The notes under the pieces are model-generated. The model searched no databases. It worked only from the letters and a program-made list of their open reading frames with translations, and had not been told where the DNA came from. Of a DNA stretch of 51,733 nt, positions 40,045 to 47,563 are shown one piece after another (position 1 is the stretch's first letter; each line of letters opens with the position of its first letter). Source of the stretch: Actinomycetes bacterium (GTDB lineage Bacteria > Actinomycetota > Acidimicrobiia > Acidimicrobiales > RAAP-2); the NCBI GenBank assembly GCA_021798955.1, contig JAJZBK010000010.1, forward strand, positions 1-51,733. The letters run 5' to 3'. A program made the translations under genes and the position numbers.

Positions 40045-41067
40045 ATGACCGTACGAGTCGGGATCAACGGGTTCGGCAGGATCGGGCGGCACTACGTCCG
40101 AGCGGTCCGACGAGCCGGGGCAGACGTGGAGGTGGTCGCCGTCAACGACCTGACCTCGGCGACGACGCTGGCCAACCTCTTGCGGTTCGACTCCACCCAC
40201 GGACGCTTCGAGGCCGACGTGGCCGTCGACGACGGCGACCTGGTTGTCGACGGGCAGCACGTGCGCGTGTTCGCCGAGCGGGATCCCAAGTCGCTGCCGT
40301 GGCACGACCTCGGTGTCGAGGTGGTCATCGAGTCGACCGGTCGCTTCACCACCCGGGAGGCGGCCGCCCAGCACCTCGACGGGGGAGCGCAGCGGGTCAT
40401 CGTCTCGGCGCCGGCCACCGGTGTCGACGCCACCTTCGTGGTCGGGGTCAACGACGACCAGTACGACCCCGAGCGCCACGTGGTGATGTCGAACGCCTCG
40501 TGCACGACCAACTGCTTCGTGCCGATGGTCAAGGTCCTCGACGACGCCTTCGGCGTGGAGAACGGACTGATGACGACCGTGCACGCCTACACCAACGACC
40601 AGAACGTGCTCGACCTGCCCCACAAGGACCCCCGCCGGGCCCGCGCCGCGGCGGTCAACATCGTCCCGACCTCCACCGGGGCGGCTCGGGCGACCGGGCT
40701 CGTGCTCCAGGCGATGCAGGGCAAGCTCGACGGCGTCTCGCTGCGGGTGCCGGTCCCCGACGGGTCGATCACAGACTTCACCGCGGTGGTGCCGAGGGCC
40801 GTCACCGTCGCCGAGGTCAACGCCGCCTTCGCCGCCGCCGCATCGAGCGGGCCGCTCGCCGGGGTGCTCGACTACAGCGAGGACCCGATCGTCTCCACCG
40901 ACATCGTCGGTAGCCCCGCCTCGTGCACCTTCGACGCCGGCCTCACCATGGTGATGCCCTCCGTAGCCGGCACGACGCTCGTGAAGGTCCAGGGGTGGTA
41001 CGACAACGAGTGGGGCTACGCCAACCGCCTCGTCGACCTGTCCCTCCTCGTCGGCGCAACGCGCTGA
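40045..41067 (+). CDS. gap: type I glyceraldehyde-3-phosphate dehydrogenase
   Basis: A 340-residue glycolytic enzyme. NAD-binding [15 protein letters not shown] at the N-terminus, catalytic Cys153 in SNASCTTN, the base His in [10 protein letters not shown], the phosphate-site [10 protein letters not shown], and the C-terminal [15 protein letters not shown]. All catalytic residues are present. GAGGTGG precedes ATG 40045. First gene of gap-pgk-tpiA; 37 bp separate it from pgk. Confidence 0.97.
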   Translation: MTVRVGINGFGRIGRHYVRAVRRAGADVEVVAVNDLTSATTLANLLRFDSTHGRFEADVAVDDGDLVVDGQHVRVFAERDPKSLPWHDLGVEVVIESTGRFTTREAAAQHLDGGAQRVIVSAPATGVDATFVVGVNDDQYDPERHVVMSNASCTTNCFVPMVKVLDDAFGVENGLMTTVHAYTNDQNVLDLPHKDPRRARAAAVNIVPTSTGAARATGLVLQAMQGKLDGVSLRVPVPDGSITDFTAVVPRAVTVAEVNAAFAAAASSGPLAGVLDYSEDPIVSTDIVGSPASCTFDAGLTMVMPSVAGTTLVKVQGWYDNEWGYANRLVDLSLLVGATR

Positions 41068-41104
41068 CACCGGCGCGGACACGTCGACCGAGCGAGCGCG
41101 GACG

Positions 41105-42289
41105 ATGACGGCGCCCACGAACCCCCTGTTGGACGGCTTGCCTTTGCTCGAGGACCTCCCCGACCTCGACGGGCGTAGCGTGCTGGTGCGGGTCGACTTC
41201 AACGTTCCCCTGACCGAGGTCGGCGGCCGGCGCGTCGTCGCCGACGACTTCCGGATCACCGCTGCCCTCCCCACCCTCGAAGCGCTTCGTGCTCGCGGGG
41301 CGTCGGTGACGGCGTGCACGCACCTCGGCCGCCCCAAAGGCGCTCCTGATCCCCGCTTCGACCTCGAGCCCGTCCGCCAGCGCCTGGCCGAGCTCGCACC
41401 AGGCGTGGAGCTCCTCGACAACCTTCGCTTCGACCCCGGCGAGACGAGCGACGACCCGGCCTTCGTCGAGCGGCTGGTGGACGGGCACGCCGCCTACGTC
41501 AACGATGCCTTCGGTGTCTCGCACCGAGCCCACGCCTCGGTCGTCGGACCGCCCACCCGCCTGCCCAGCGCTGCCGGCTACCTCCTCCAGCGGGAGGTAG
41601 AGATGCTCGGCCGCCTGCTCGGGGCCCCCCGGCGGCCCTTCGTCGCCGTGGTCGGCGGGGCCAAGGTCGCCGACAAGTTGGGTGTGCTCACCGCGCTCCT
41701 CGATCGGGTGGACACCCTGGTGGTCGGAGGCGGGATGGCCTTCACCTTCCTCGCCGCCGCCGGCCACGACGTGGGTGGGTCCCTCGTCGACGTCGACCAC
41801 CTCGAGGCGTGCCGTTCGCTGTTGGCCTCGGGGCGGGAGATCCTCCTGCCCGTCGACGTCGTGGCACTCGAGCCCGGCGCCGCCTTCGGGCGGGGCTGCA
41901 CCGACGGGGCGGTGGCGGTGACCTCACCCGACCTCGGCGCGGGGTGGCAAGGACTCGACATCGGGCCGGAGACCGTGGCACGGTTCCGAAGCGCCGTTGT
42001 CGGCGCGGGCACCGTGCTGTGGAACGGCCCCATGGGCGTCTTCGAGGACGACCGGTTCGCCGCCGGCACCGCCGGAGTCGCCCAGGCCATCGCCGACTGT
42101 CCGGGCTTCACCGTCGTGGGCGGAGGGGACTCCGCTGCCGCACTGGACGCGCTCGGGCTCGAGCACCGAGTGAGCTTCGTCTCGACGGGCGGCGGTGCCT
42201 CGCTCGAGCTGCTCGAGCACGGCGACCTCCCTGGGCTCGCCGCCCTCCGAGGCGCGTCGAACGCCCCCATCCGGACCGGCCGTCGGTGA
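41105..42289 (+). CDS. pgk: phosphoglycerate kinase
   Basis: A 394-residue two-lobed kinase. N-lobe substrate motifs VLVRVDFNVPL, THLGRPKG and FGVSHRAHAS; GGAKVADKLGVL and the hinge/nucleotide segments LWNGPMGVFE and VVGGGDSAAAL; STGGGASLELLE near the C-terminus. Length is normal for the family. ATG 41105 lies 37 bp after gap, and tpiA follows after 46 bp. Confidence 0.97.
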   Translation: MTAPTNPLLDGLPLLEDLPDLDGRSVLVRVDFNVPLTEVGGRRVVADDFRITAALPTLEALRARGASVTACTHLGRPKGAPDPRFDLEPVRQRLAELAPGVELLDNLRFDPGETSDDPAFVERLVDGHAAYVNDAFGVSHRAHASVVGPPTRLPSAAGYLLQREVEMLGRLLGAPRRPFVAVVGGAKVADKLGVLTALLDRVDTLVVGGGMAFTFLAAAGHDVGGSLVDVDHLEACRSLLASGREILLPVDVVALEPGAAFGRGCTDGAVAVTSPDLGAGWQGLDIGPETVARFRSAVVGAGTVLWNGPMGVFEDDRFAAGTAGVAQAIADCPGFTVVGGGDSAAALDALGLEHRVSFVSTGGGASLELLEHGDLPGLAALRGASNAPIRTGRR

Positions 42290-42335
42290 CGCTCACGGTC
42301 GCCCCGGCGACGACCCGACCCGGGGCAGGGTACCG

Positions 42336-43133
42336 GTGACGCCGGCGATCCCGGTCCGCCGCCGTCCCCTCGTCAGCGGCAACTGGAAGATGAACTTCGA
42401 CCACCACCAGGCGATCCACGCCGCCCGCGACCTGGGGCTCCGGTTGCGGGGGAGCGACACGGCCGCGGTGGACATCTCCCTGCACCCGCCGTTCACCGAC
42501 CTCCGGTCCGTCCAGACCGTCCTCGAGGCCGACGACGTCCCAGTTGCCCTCGGAGCACAGAACTGTGCGGTCGAGGACGCCGGCGCCTTCACTGGCGAGG
42601 TGTCGGCGCCGATGCTGGCCAAGCTCCACGTCGAGTACGTGATCGTCGGGCACTCGGAGCGGCGGCGGCTCTTCGGCGAGACCGACGAGGTGGTCGCCGC
42701 CAAGCTGCGTGCCGTCGTGCGCAACGGCATGACGCCGATCTGCTGCGTGGGCGAGACGCTCGAGGAACGCGAGGCGGGTGCCACCACGGCTCGGCTCACC
42801 GCCCAGGTCGAGGCCGCCCTCGGCGCCTTCGAGGGCACCGGGCTTCCGGCCCTGGTGGTGGCCTACGAGCCGCTGTGGGCGATCGGCACCGGTCGAGCGG
42901 CGAGTGCCCAGGACGCCGAGGAAGCGGCGCAGGTCGTCCGCTCGGTGGTGGCCCGAGCACGCGGCGACGACGCCGCGGGGCAGCTCCGTGTGCAGTATGG
43001 GGGATCGGTGACACCGGAGAACGCCGCCGAGCTGCTCGCTCCTCCCGACGTCGACGGGCTGCTGGTGGGGGGAGCGAGCCTCGACCCGGCCCAGTTCGTC
43101 GCCATCGTGCGGGCCGCGCACCCACCCAGGTGA
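42336..43133 (+). CDS. tpiA: triosephosphate isomerase
   Basis: A 265-residue TIM barrel. SGNWKMN (Lys), the electrophilic His in VIVGHSERRRLFGE, the base Glu in AYEPLWAIGTG and the phosphate loop YGGSVTPEN, GLLVGGASL are all intact. GTG 42336 starts the conserved RRPLVSGNWKMN; the frame upstream overlaps pgk and is rejected. Confidence 0.97.
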   Translation: MTPAIPVRRRPLVSGNWKMNFDHHQAIHAARDLGLRLRGSDTAAVDISLHPPFTDLRSVQTVLEADDVPVALGAQNCAVEDAGAFTGEVSAPMLAKLHVEYVIVGHSERRRLFGETDEVVAAKLRAVVRNGMTPICCVGETLEEREAGATTARLTAQVEAALGAFEGTGLPALVVAYEPLWAIGTGRAASAQDAEEAAQVVRSVVARARGDDAAGQLRVQYGGSVTPENAAELLAPPDVDGLLVGGASLDPAQFVAIVRAAHPPR

Positions 43134-43142
43134 CCAGTTTGC

Positions 43143-43148
43143 TAGCGT
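43143..43148 (+). promoter_or_regulatory. putative -10 of secG
   Basis: TAGCGT, 35 nt before GTG 43183. A short leader would keep the AAGGAG site at about 43167-43172. Confidence 0.35.
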
Positions 43149-43182
43149 CTCGCCCCGTCCCCCGGCGAAGGAGTTCGACCCC

Positions 43183-43413
43183 GTGCTGACCGACGTGATC
43201 GTCGTCCTGCAGATCCTCTCGGCGCTCGCGCTCGTCTTCCTCGTCCTGATGCACAGCGGCAAGGGTGGCGGCCTCTCTGACATGTTCGGAGGCTCGGTGG
43301 GCTCGGCAGCGGCTGGTTCGACCGTCGCAGAGAAGAACCTCGACCGCATCACCGTCACCGTGGCGGTCATCTTCGCCTTCACCAACCTGATCCTCGTCCT
43401 TCGTCTGCAGTGA
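43183..43413 (+). CDS. secG: preprotein translocase subunit SecG
   Basis: A 76-residue protein with two membrane helices (about 5-23 and 55-74) joined by the Gly/Ser-rich loop HSGKGGGLSDMFGG that marks SecG. It assists SecYE during export. GTG 43183 has AAGGAG 10 nt upstream. Placement after tpiA is as in many actinobacteria. Its stop overlaps the next start (GTGA). Confidence 0.93.
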   Translation: MLTDVIVVLQILSALALVFLVLMHSGKGGGLSDMFGGSVGSAAAGSTVAEKNLDRITVTVAVIFAFTNLILVLRLQ

Positions 43414-45242
43414 ACGGAGGCCGCGCCGGCGGACGGCGCCGCCGCTCGTTGTCCGAGCTGTGGGCCCGCCACCGGTCGCGCTGGACGCTGCCCCTGGTGA
43501 TCGTGGTGGTGATCATCCTGGTCGCCGTGGTCGACCACCTCGGCGCCCACCGCATCAGCCAGGTCGACGCCGTGCCGACACCACCGCTAGTCGCCGCGCC
43601 GGGCGGGGCGGCCACCGTCGACCTGGGCGGCCCGTGGTCGGGCTTCAACCCGCACACCCCGGCCGGAGCGACCAGCACCACACCCGACCTGCTCGCTCCG
43701 GTCCTGCCCAGCGCGTTCATCACCTCCGGGTCGCTCCAGCCGACCCTCAACACCGCGCTGCTCACCAGTGTCGAGGTGCTCACCACCACGCCGCTCACCA
43801 TCCGCTACGAGATCAACCCGAAGGCGGTCTGGTCCGACGGCACACCGGTGACCGCGACCGACTTCATCTACGCCTGGCAAGCGGAGCGGGGGGGCGGCAG
43901 TGGTCCAACCACGGCCCAGAACCAGGTGGCCTCCACCCTCGGCTACCGCGACATCGCCTCGGTGACCGGGTCGAACGGCGGCCGGACGGTGACCGTGGTC
44001 TTCGCCACCCCGTTCACCGACTGGCGCATCCTGTTCCACGAGCTCCTTCCGGCCCACGTCGCCGAACAGGTCGGGTGGAACACCGGCTTTGCCTCCTTCT
44101 CGCCTGCTCGGGTGCTCTCCGCGGGGCCCTACGAGCTCCAGTCGGTCTCCGGGACAACCACCGCCGTCCTCGTACCCAACCCGCGCTGGTGGGGAACGCC
44201 AGCGTCCCTCGACCGGATCGTGGTGCACGGTGGGACGAACCCGACGGCGGTGCTGACCGGCGGGGGACCAGCAGCGGTCAGCGCCCCGCTCACGTCTTCG
44301 GCTGTGCTGGCTGCGATCACGTCGCTGCCCGACGTCCAGAGCGAAGTCGTCCAGTCGCTGTCCTTCCTCGAGCTCGACTTCGACACCACGGCGGCGCCGC
44401 TCACGTCGCCCACAGTACGAGAGGGCATCGCCCATCTGGTCAACCGGACCACCCTCTTGGCCAAGACGGTCGGCCTGGTGGCGCCGTCGATCGGCCTGCT
44501 GGAGGACCACCTGAGCGTGCCCGGGCTGGACAGCTACACGGCGTCGTCGGCGTCGGGCGGGTACGACACGGCGGACCCGACGGAGGCGACGGACTTGCTG
44601 GCCAGCGTGGGCTACCACCGCGACGCCGCCGGCACCATGGTCGACTCCGCCGGAACGCCGCTCTCTCTGACCATGGCCGTCCAGTCGTCCGACCCGTGGG
44701 CCCTACCCGTCGCCCGGCTCATCACCGCCGAGCTCGGCGCACAAGGGATCGCCGTCACGGTCGTCCCGGTCGGCGGAACGGCAGGCATTCGCCTGGCCCA
44801 CCGGCTCGGGACCTACCAACTGGCTCTCGTCCAACGAACCGCCAGTGTGTTCACCACGACGAGCGCTCCGTGGTACTCCACGACGCTCGGCGACGAAGGG
44901 ACCACCGGCACGGTGGACTGGTCGAACTTCGACGATCCCCAGGTGGACCAGCTCTTCACGCAAGCTGCGCAACAGCTCAACCCGGTGACCGGTGCCACGA
45001 TCTACGCCCAAGTGGACGACCAGTTGTGGGACCAGATGGCCTCACTGCCGCTCTTCTGCGAGCCGGACGTGGTGGCCAACACGGTCACCCTGGGGGGAGT
45101 GACGGCCGACACCGAACGGCGCGACGGCCTGCTGTGGAACGCTTCGGCGTGGAAGCAGCTCGTCCCGAAGGCAACGCACACGCCCGAGCAACAGGCGTCA
45201 GCGGGGTCCGTCGGCCGCGCTACCATGCGATCGCTCGGGTGA
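43410..45242 (+). CDS. membrane-anchored family 5 solute-binding protein
   Basis: A 610-residue protein: ~25 basic residues, one helix (about 26-44), then an extracytoplasmic SBP_bac_5 domain (oligopeptide/dipeptide-type). Family segments include IRYEINPKAVWSDGTPVTATDFIYAW and SAGPYELQSVSGTTTAVLVPNPRWWG. There is no lipobox Cys, so the helix probably replaces a lipid anchor. No ABC permease or ATPase gene lies nearby. GTG 43410 overlaps the secG stop. The coding 3' end contains the TACCAT proposed as -10 of the tRNA-Leu gene. Substrate unknown. Confidence 0.8.
   Translation: MNGGRAGGRRRRSLSELWARHRSRWTLPLVIVVVIILVAVVDHLGAHRISQVDAVPTPPLVAAPGGAATVDLGGPWSGFNPHTPAGATSTTPDLLAPVLPSAFITSGSLQPTLNTALLTSVEVLTTTPLTIRYEINPKAVWSDGTPVTATDFIYAWQAERGGGSGPTTAQNQVASTLGYRDIASVTGSNGGRTVTVVFATPFTDWRILFHELLPAHVAEQVGWNTGFASFSPARVLSAGPYELQSVSGTTTAVLVPNPRWWGTPASLDRIVVHGGTNPTAVLTGGGPAAVSAPLTSSAVLAAITSLPDVQSEVVQSLSFLELDFDTTAAPLTSPTVREGIAHLVNRTTLLAKTVGLVAPSIGLLEDHLSVPGLDSYTASSASGGYDTADPTEATDLLASVGYHRDAAGTMVDSAGTPLSLTMAVQSSDPWALPVARLITAELGAQGIAVTVVPVGGTAGIRLAHRLGTYQLALVQRTASVFTTTSAPWYSTTLGDEGTTGTVDWSNFDDPQVDQLFTQAAQQLNPVTGATIYAQVDDQLWDQMASLPLFCEPDVVANTVTLGGVTADTERRDGLLWNASAWKQLVPKATHTPEQQASAGSVGRATMRSLG
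45221..45226 (+). promoter_or_regulatory. putative -10 of tRNA-Leu
   Basis: TACCAT, inside the last codons of the solute-binding-protein gene. Initiation near 45233 would give a ~24-nt 5' leader on the tRNA precursor. Confidence 0.45.
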
Positions 45243-45256
45243 ACCCGGGACCACTC

Positions 45257-45340
45257 GTCGGAGTGGCGGAATAGGCAGACGCGCCAGCTTGAGGGGCTGG
45301 TGCCCGCAAGGGCGTGGGGGTTCAAGTCCCCCCTCCGACA
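45257..45340 (+). tRNA. tRNA-Leu (anticodon GAG)
   Basis: An 84-nt class II tRNA. The acceptor stem GTCGGAG pairs with CTCCGAC (45333-45339), discriminator A45340. Anticodon stem CCAGC/GCTGG (45284-45288 / 45296-45300) encloses TTGAGGG, so the anticodon is GAG (45291-45293), reading CUC and CUU. A long variable arm and the T-arm GGGGG-TTCAAGT-CCCCC are clear. CCA is not encoded. Its 3' end is the left edge of the accessory region. Confidence 0.95.
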
Positions 45341-45341
45341 C
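45331..45341 (+). other. candidate attachment core, left copy (tRNA 3' end)
   Basis: CCCTCCGACAC, the last 10 bases of the tRNA gene plus one flanking base, recurs exactly at 47432-47442. A tRNA 3' end is the usual attachment site for integrative elements. The match is short and no integrase is present, so this is tentative. Confidence 0.3.
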
Positions 45342-45382
45342 TGACGTTCGCCCACGGGCTCTGCGCCTGGCGCTTCGATGGT

Positions 45383-45399
45383 GCGGGCCGTTGGCCCGC
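45383..45399 (+). terminator. GC-rich hairpin downstream of tRNA-Leu
   Basis: GCGGGCC-GTT-GGCCCGC: a perfect 7-bp stem with a 3-nt loop, 43 nt after the tRNA, without a U tract. A plausible terminator in this GC-rich genome. Confidence 0.45.
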
Positions 45400-45461
45400 C
45401 GCTTGGCCGTGGACCTCGTGTGAGCGGTTGGCCGCCGCTCGGCCCGAGGCGCGACTCGACG

Positions 45462-45698
45462 AGCACCCGGGTAGAGGATCCTGCGCCCGGCGAGACGGCC
45501 GATGAGCGGCATCGACTCCTCCCGCCGACCCATGGCGACGTCGCCGAGGACGCGGACGGAGTCGTGCGGGCCGACAACGGCGTTCCAGTTCGCGACGAGC
45601 ACGGCGTTCATCTCGCCGACGCTGTGGAACAGCCTGCCGCAGTACCCGATGATGTTCTGGTGACCGAAGTGCTGGTCTGCGGTGAAGTAGGTGGTCGT
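45462..45698 (-). pseudogene. remnant of a calcineurin-like metallophosphoesterase
   Basis: On the minus strand the frame from 45698 reads TTYFTADQHFGHQNIIGYC (preceded by one more Thr), then NWNAVVGPHDSVRVLGDVAMG and PLIGRLAGRRIL. These match the first ~80 residues of a small metallophosphoesterase found on mobile elements: the metal-binding DxH is in ADQHFGH and the GD in LGDVAMG. It is broken at both ends. The start region has ACG where ATG is expected, with no other start codon near. After LYPG the expected GNHDR metal motif is replaced by GARRVAPRAERR and unrelated sequence. Seen: the motif and breaks. Inferred: a dead fragment, probably left by an older tRNA-targeting insertion. Confidence 0.65.
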
Positions 45699-45744
45699 GG
45701 GTCCGTGGTGTCGTGGAAGATCTCGACTGGAGGGAGTATACGAA

Positions 45745-45768
45745 CCAGTCTACTTGGAAGTAGACTGG
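45745..45768 (+). promoter_or_regulatory. perfect inverted repeat over the mazE promoter (operator)
   Basis: Arms CCAGTCTACTT (45745-45755) and AAGTAGACTGG (45758-45768) are exact reverse complements with a GG spacer. The right arm contains the -10 TAGACT (45761-45766), 7 nt before ATG 45774. Antitoxin binding here would block the TA promoter. Confidence 0.75.
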
Positions 45769-45773
45769 CCGAG

Positions 45774-46013
45774 ATGAGCACCACGATCCGAGTCAGTGAG
45801 GGGACGCGGAGCCGGTTCGCGAAGCTGGCCAAGGCGACGGGCAAACCGATGACGGAGCTGCTCGACGAAGCGGCCGATGCCCTCGAACGCCGGGTCTTCT
45901 TCGATCGTTTCGCAGCTCGCTACGCGGAGCTCCGTCACGATGCCAATGCGTGCGATGAGATCGAGGCTGAGCGGGCAGGGGAGAGCCGTTCGCTGTCCGA
46001 CCATTTAGCGTGA
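45774..46013 (+). CDS. antitoxin of a MazEF-like pair (ribbon-helix-helix type)
   Basis: A 79-residue acidic protein. STTIRVSEGTRSRFAKLAKATGKPMTELLDEAADALERR has the beta-strand/helix/helix pattern of ribbon-helix-helix DNA-binding antitoxins, followed by a flexible acidic C-terminal half likely to wrap the toxin. ATG 45774 has no ribosome-binding site and is 7 nt after TAGACT, hence leaderless. Stop overlaps the toxin start as GTGA. It should repress its own operon through the inverted repeat upstream. Confidence 0.8.
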   Translation: MSTTIRVSEGTRSRFAKLAKATGKPMTELLDEAADALERRVFFDRFAARYAELRHDANACDEIEAERAGESRSLSDHLA

Positions 46014-46348
46014 CGGCCCGTCGGGGCGACATCTGGCTCGTGGACTTCGGCGAACCCGTCGGTCGCGAGCAGGCGGGGCGTCGGCCTGCGGTCGTGGTGT
46101 CCGCCGACCCGCTGAACGACAGCCGGGCCGGCGTGGTGATCGTCGTTCCCTGCACGACGAGACGGCGCGAACTTCCCTCGCACGTCGAGCTCGATCCGAA
46201 GGAGTGCGGGCTCGACGAGGTCGGCTATGCGACGTGCGAGGATGTGAAGTCGCTGTCAGAGAGCCGGCTCGTCGCTCGCCTCGGTGCTGCGGACGACGAC
46301 GCGCTCGTCGCCATCACTCGGGTGCTCAGGTTCCTGCTGGACTTGTGA
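46010..46348 (+). CDS. MazF/PemK-family mRNA interferase toxin
   Basis: A 112-residue SH3-like barrel endoribonuclease. ARRGDIWLVDFGEPVGREQAGRRPAVVVSAD carries the GDIW and Gly-x-Glu-Gln-Ala-Gly-x-Arg-Pro family motifs at about 6-34, VVPCTTRRR the conserved Thr, and SLSESRLVARLG the C-terminal segment. The frame is intact. GTG 46010 overlaps the antitoxin stop. RNA target unknown. Confidence 0.88.
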   Translation: MTARRGDIWLVDFGEPVGREQAGRRPAVVVSADPLNDSRAGVVIVVPCTTRRRELPSHVELDPKECGLDEVGYATCEDVKSLSESRLVARLGAADDDALVAITRVLRFLLDL

Positions 46349-46349
46349 G

Positions 46350-46365
46350 GATCTCCTGGGAGATC
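46350..46365 (+). terminator. short hairpin after the MazF-like gene
   Basis: GATCTCC-TG-GGAGATC: perfect 7-bp arms with a 2-nt spacer, starting one base after the toxin stop. Could be a weak terminator or a protein-binding site. Confidence 0.35.
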
Positions 46366-46432
46366 GTCGTGACTGGTCGCAATCCATCGTCGCCGTTGCA
46401 ACGCACTCGGTAGGACGATCGGCGTGGGCGTG

Positions 46433-46666
46433 ATGCTGATGATCACCACCGTCAATCGGAAGGGACAGGTCGCGATCCCCGAGTCCTTGCGCGACCGCTA
46501 CGGGTTCCCGCCCGGCACGAAGGTCGTGTGGCTGGAGCGCGACGGCGACCTCATCCCCCAGCCCCTCCTCTCGGTCGAACGGCTTCGTGGTCACGGCAAG
46601 GGGGAAGAGCTGACGGGCATCCTGCCGGACGAGCGCGCTCGGGACCGCGCGCACGAGGACGGCTGA
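46433..46666 (+). CDS. AbrB/MazE-fold antitoxin without a toxin (VapB-like)
   Basis: A 77-residue swapped-hairpin AbrB protein: TTVNRKGQVAIPESLRDRYGFPPGTKVVW is the DNA-binding half; LRGHGKGEELTGILPDERARDRAHEDG is a VapB-like toxin-binding tail. No toxin gene follows: the 88 bp before the next operon have no start-to-stop frame of useful size. Start ATG 46433 is one of three close options (GTG 46424, ATG 46439). Possibly an antitoxin left after toxin loss, or a solitary regulator. Confidence 0.75.
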   Translation: MLMITTVNRKGQVAIPESLRDRYGFPPGTKVVWLERDGDLIPQPLLSVERLRGHGKGEELTGILPDERARDRAHEDG

Positions 46667-46738
46667 GCGCGTTGCACTCCAGACCCGGTCTCACAAGCGA
46701 TGTGCCCGGGGTTGGAGTGGCCGAGGTACTCGAGCGGT

Positions 46739-46760
46739 AGTTATACTATCAAGTATGACT
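46739..46760 (+). promoter_or_regulatory. vapB promoter with imperfect inverted repeat
   Basis: AGTTATACT (46739-46747) and AGTATGACT (46752-46760) pair with one mismatch around ATCA. The -10 TATACT (46742-46747) is in the left arm and the ATG 46755 in the right arm, so a bound VapBC complex would cover promoter and start. Confidence 0.6.
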
Positions 46761-46979
46761 CACCGAGTTGGAGCGAAAGGGCAGGTCGTGATCCCCAAAG
46801 ACCTTCGTGATCGGCTCGGGATCGTCCCCGGGGACGAGGTCGAGTTCGCTCTCGACGAGGGCGGCGACGCGGTGCGCGTGGAGCCGGTGCGGGGCTACCC
46901 GACGCTGCGAGGGTCGTTGGCCGGGCTGGGGCTCGTGGCTGAGCTGGAGGCTGACCACCTGTCCGAAACCCGACGTTGA
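46755..46979 (+). CDS. vapB: VapB antitoxin (AbrB/MazE fold)
   Basis: A 74-residue protein; THRVGAKGQVVIPKDLRDRLGIVPGDEVEF is the AbrB DNA-binding fold, and the C-terminal LRGSLAGLGLVAELEADHLSETRR is the likely toxin-binding region. Leaderless geometry: TATACT, 7 nt, ATG. Its stop overlaps the toxin's TTG start (TTGA). Confidence 0.85.
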   Translation: MTHRVGAKGQVVIPKDLRDRLGIVPGDEVEFALDEGGDAVRVEPVRGYPTLRGSLAGLGLVAELEADHLSETRR

Positions 46980-47359
46980 CCGAGTCGCTCGACTCCTGGG
47001 CGATCCTGCGCTGGCTCGATGGCGACGAGCCGGCGGCAGCTCGGGTGGAGGCAGCGATACCATCCCGCCCGGTCATGAGCTGGATCAACCTCGGTGAGGT
47101 GGCCTACATCGTCGAGCGCCGCGCCGGTGTCGATCGGGCCCGCCGGGTCGTCAGGGAGCTTCGCCCGCGCCTCACGTTGGACCTGCCAAGCGAAGCTCGC
47201 GTCCTCGAGGCGGCCCACCTCAAGGCGGGGTACACCATGGCGTACGCGGACGCCTTCGCCGTCGCCACGGCGATCGCCCATGGCGCTACCCTCCTGACCG
47301 GTGACCCCGAGATTCTGAACGGCGATCCAACGTGGCCGGTCGAAGACCTACGCTCCTGA
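46976..47359 (+). CDS. vapC: VapC toxin (PIN-domain ribonuclease)
   Basis: A 127-residue PIN-domain protein with the four acidic residues in place: Asp6 (SLDSWAIL), Glu41 (NLGEVAY), Asp92 (YADAFAVA) and Asp110 (LTGDPE). These bind the metal ions used to cut tRNA or rRNA. The start is the unusual TTG at 46976, set by the 4-base overlap with vapB and by the conserved N-terminal Asp five codons on; no ATG or GTG is available before Asp6. Confidence 0.88.
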   Translation: MTESLDSWAILRWLDGDEPAAARVEAAIPSRPVMSWINLGEVAYIVERRAGVDRARRVVRELRPRLTLDLPSEARVLEAAHLKAGYTMAYADAFAVATAIAHGATLLTGDPEILNGDPTWPVEDLRS

Positions 47360-47563
47360 TTTTCTGGGGCTGTCACCCTGCCAGCACCAGCTCCGTCCGC
47401 AGCACCGGCGTGGGCGTCGAGTACGGATCGGCCCTCCGACACCACGTTGACACCCAGGTTTCCGGTGGGCGCCGGGGTGCGGGTGTTCCATCGCGGGCCA
47501 TTGCCGATCGCCGCCGATCGCGACCCTGCGGCGGTCTGGTTCCGGTCCGGCGTCGTCATGGGT
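47360..47563. other. gap between convergent vapC and GNAT genes
   Basis: No gene or convincing terminator hairpin is visible. It contains the right copy of the candidate attachment core at 47432-47442. Confidence 0.5.
47432..47442 (+). other. candidate attachment core, right copy
   Basis: CCCTCCGACAC, identical to the 3' end of the tRNA-Leu gene 2.1 kb upstream. Sequence on either side differs from the tRNA. Confidence 0.3.

Noticed and set aside
45198..45611. Minus-strand open frame across tRNA-Leu (SEGGLEPPRPCGHQPLKLARLPIPP)
   Set aside because: This peptide is the well-known antisense translation of a tRNA-Leu gene. Only the part upstream of it (45462-45698) has protein-family motifs.
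47447..47563. Possible coding fragment reading VRVFHRGPLPIAADRDPAAVW-like sequence
   Set aside because: No start or family pattern I can support, and it continues antisense to the GNAT gene.
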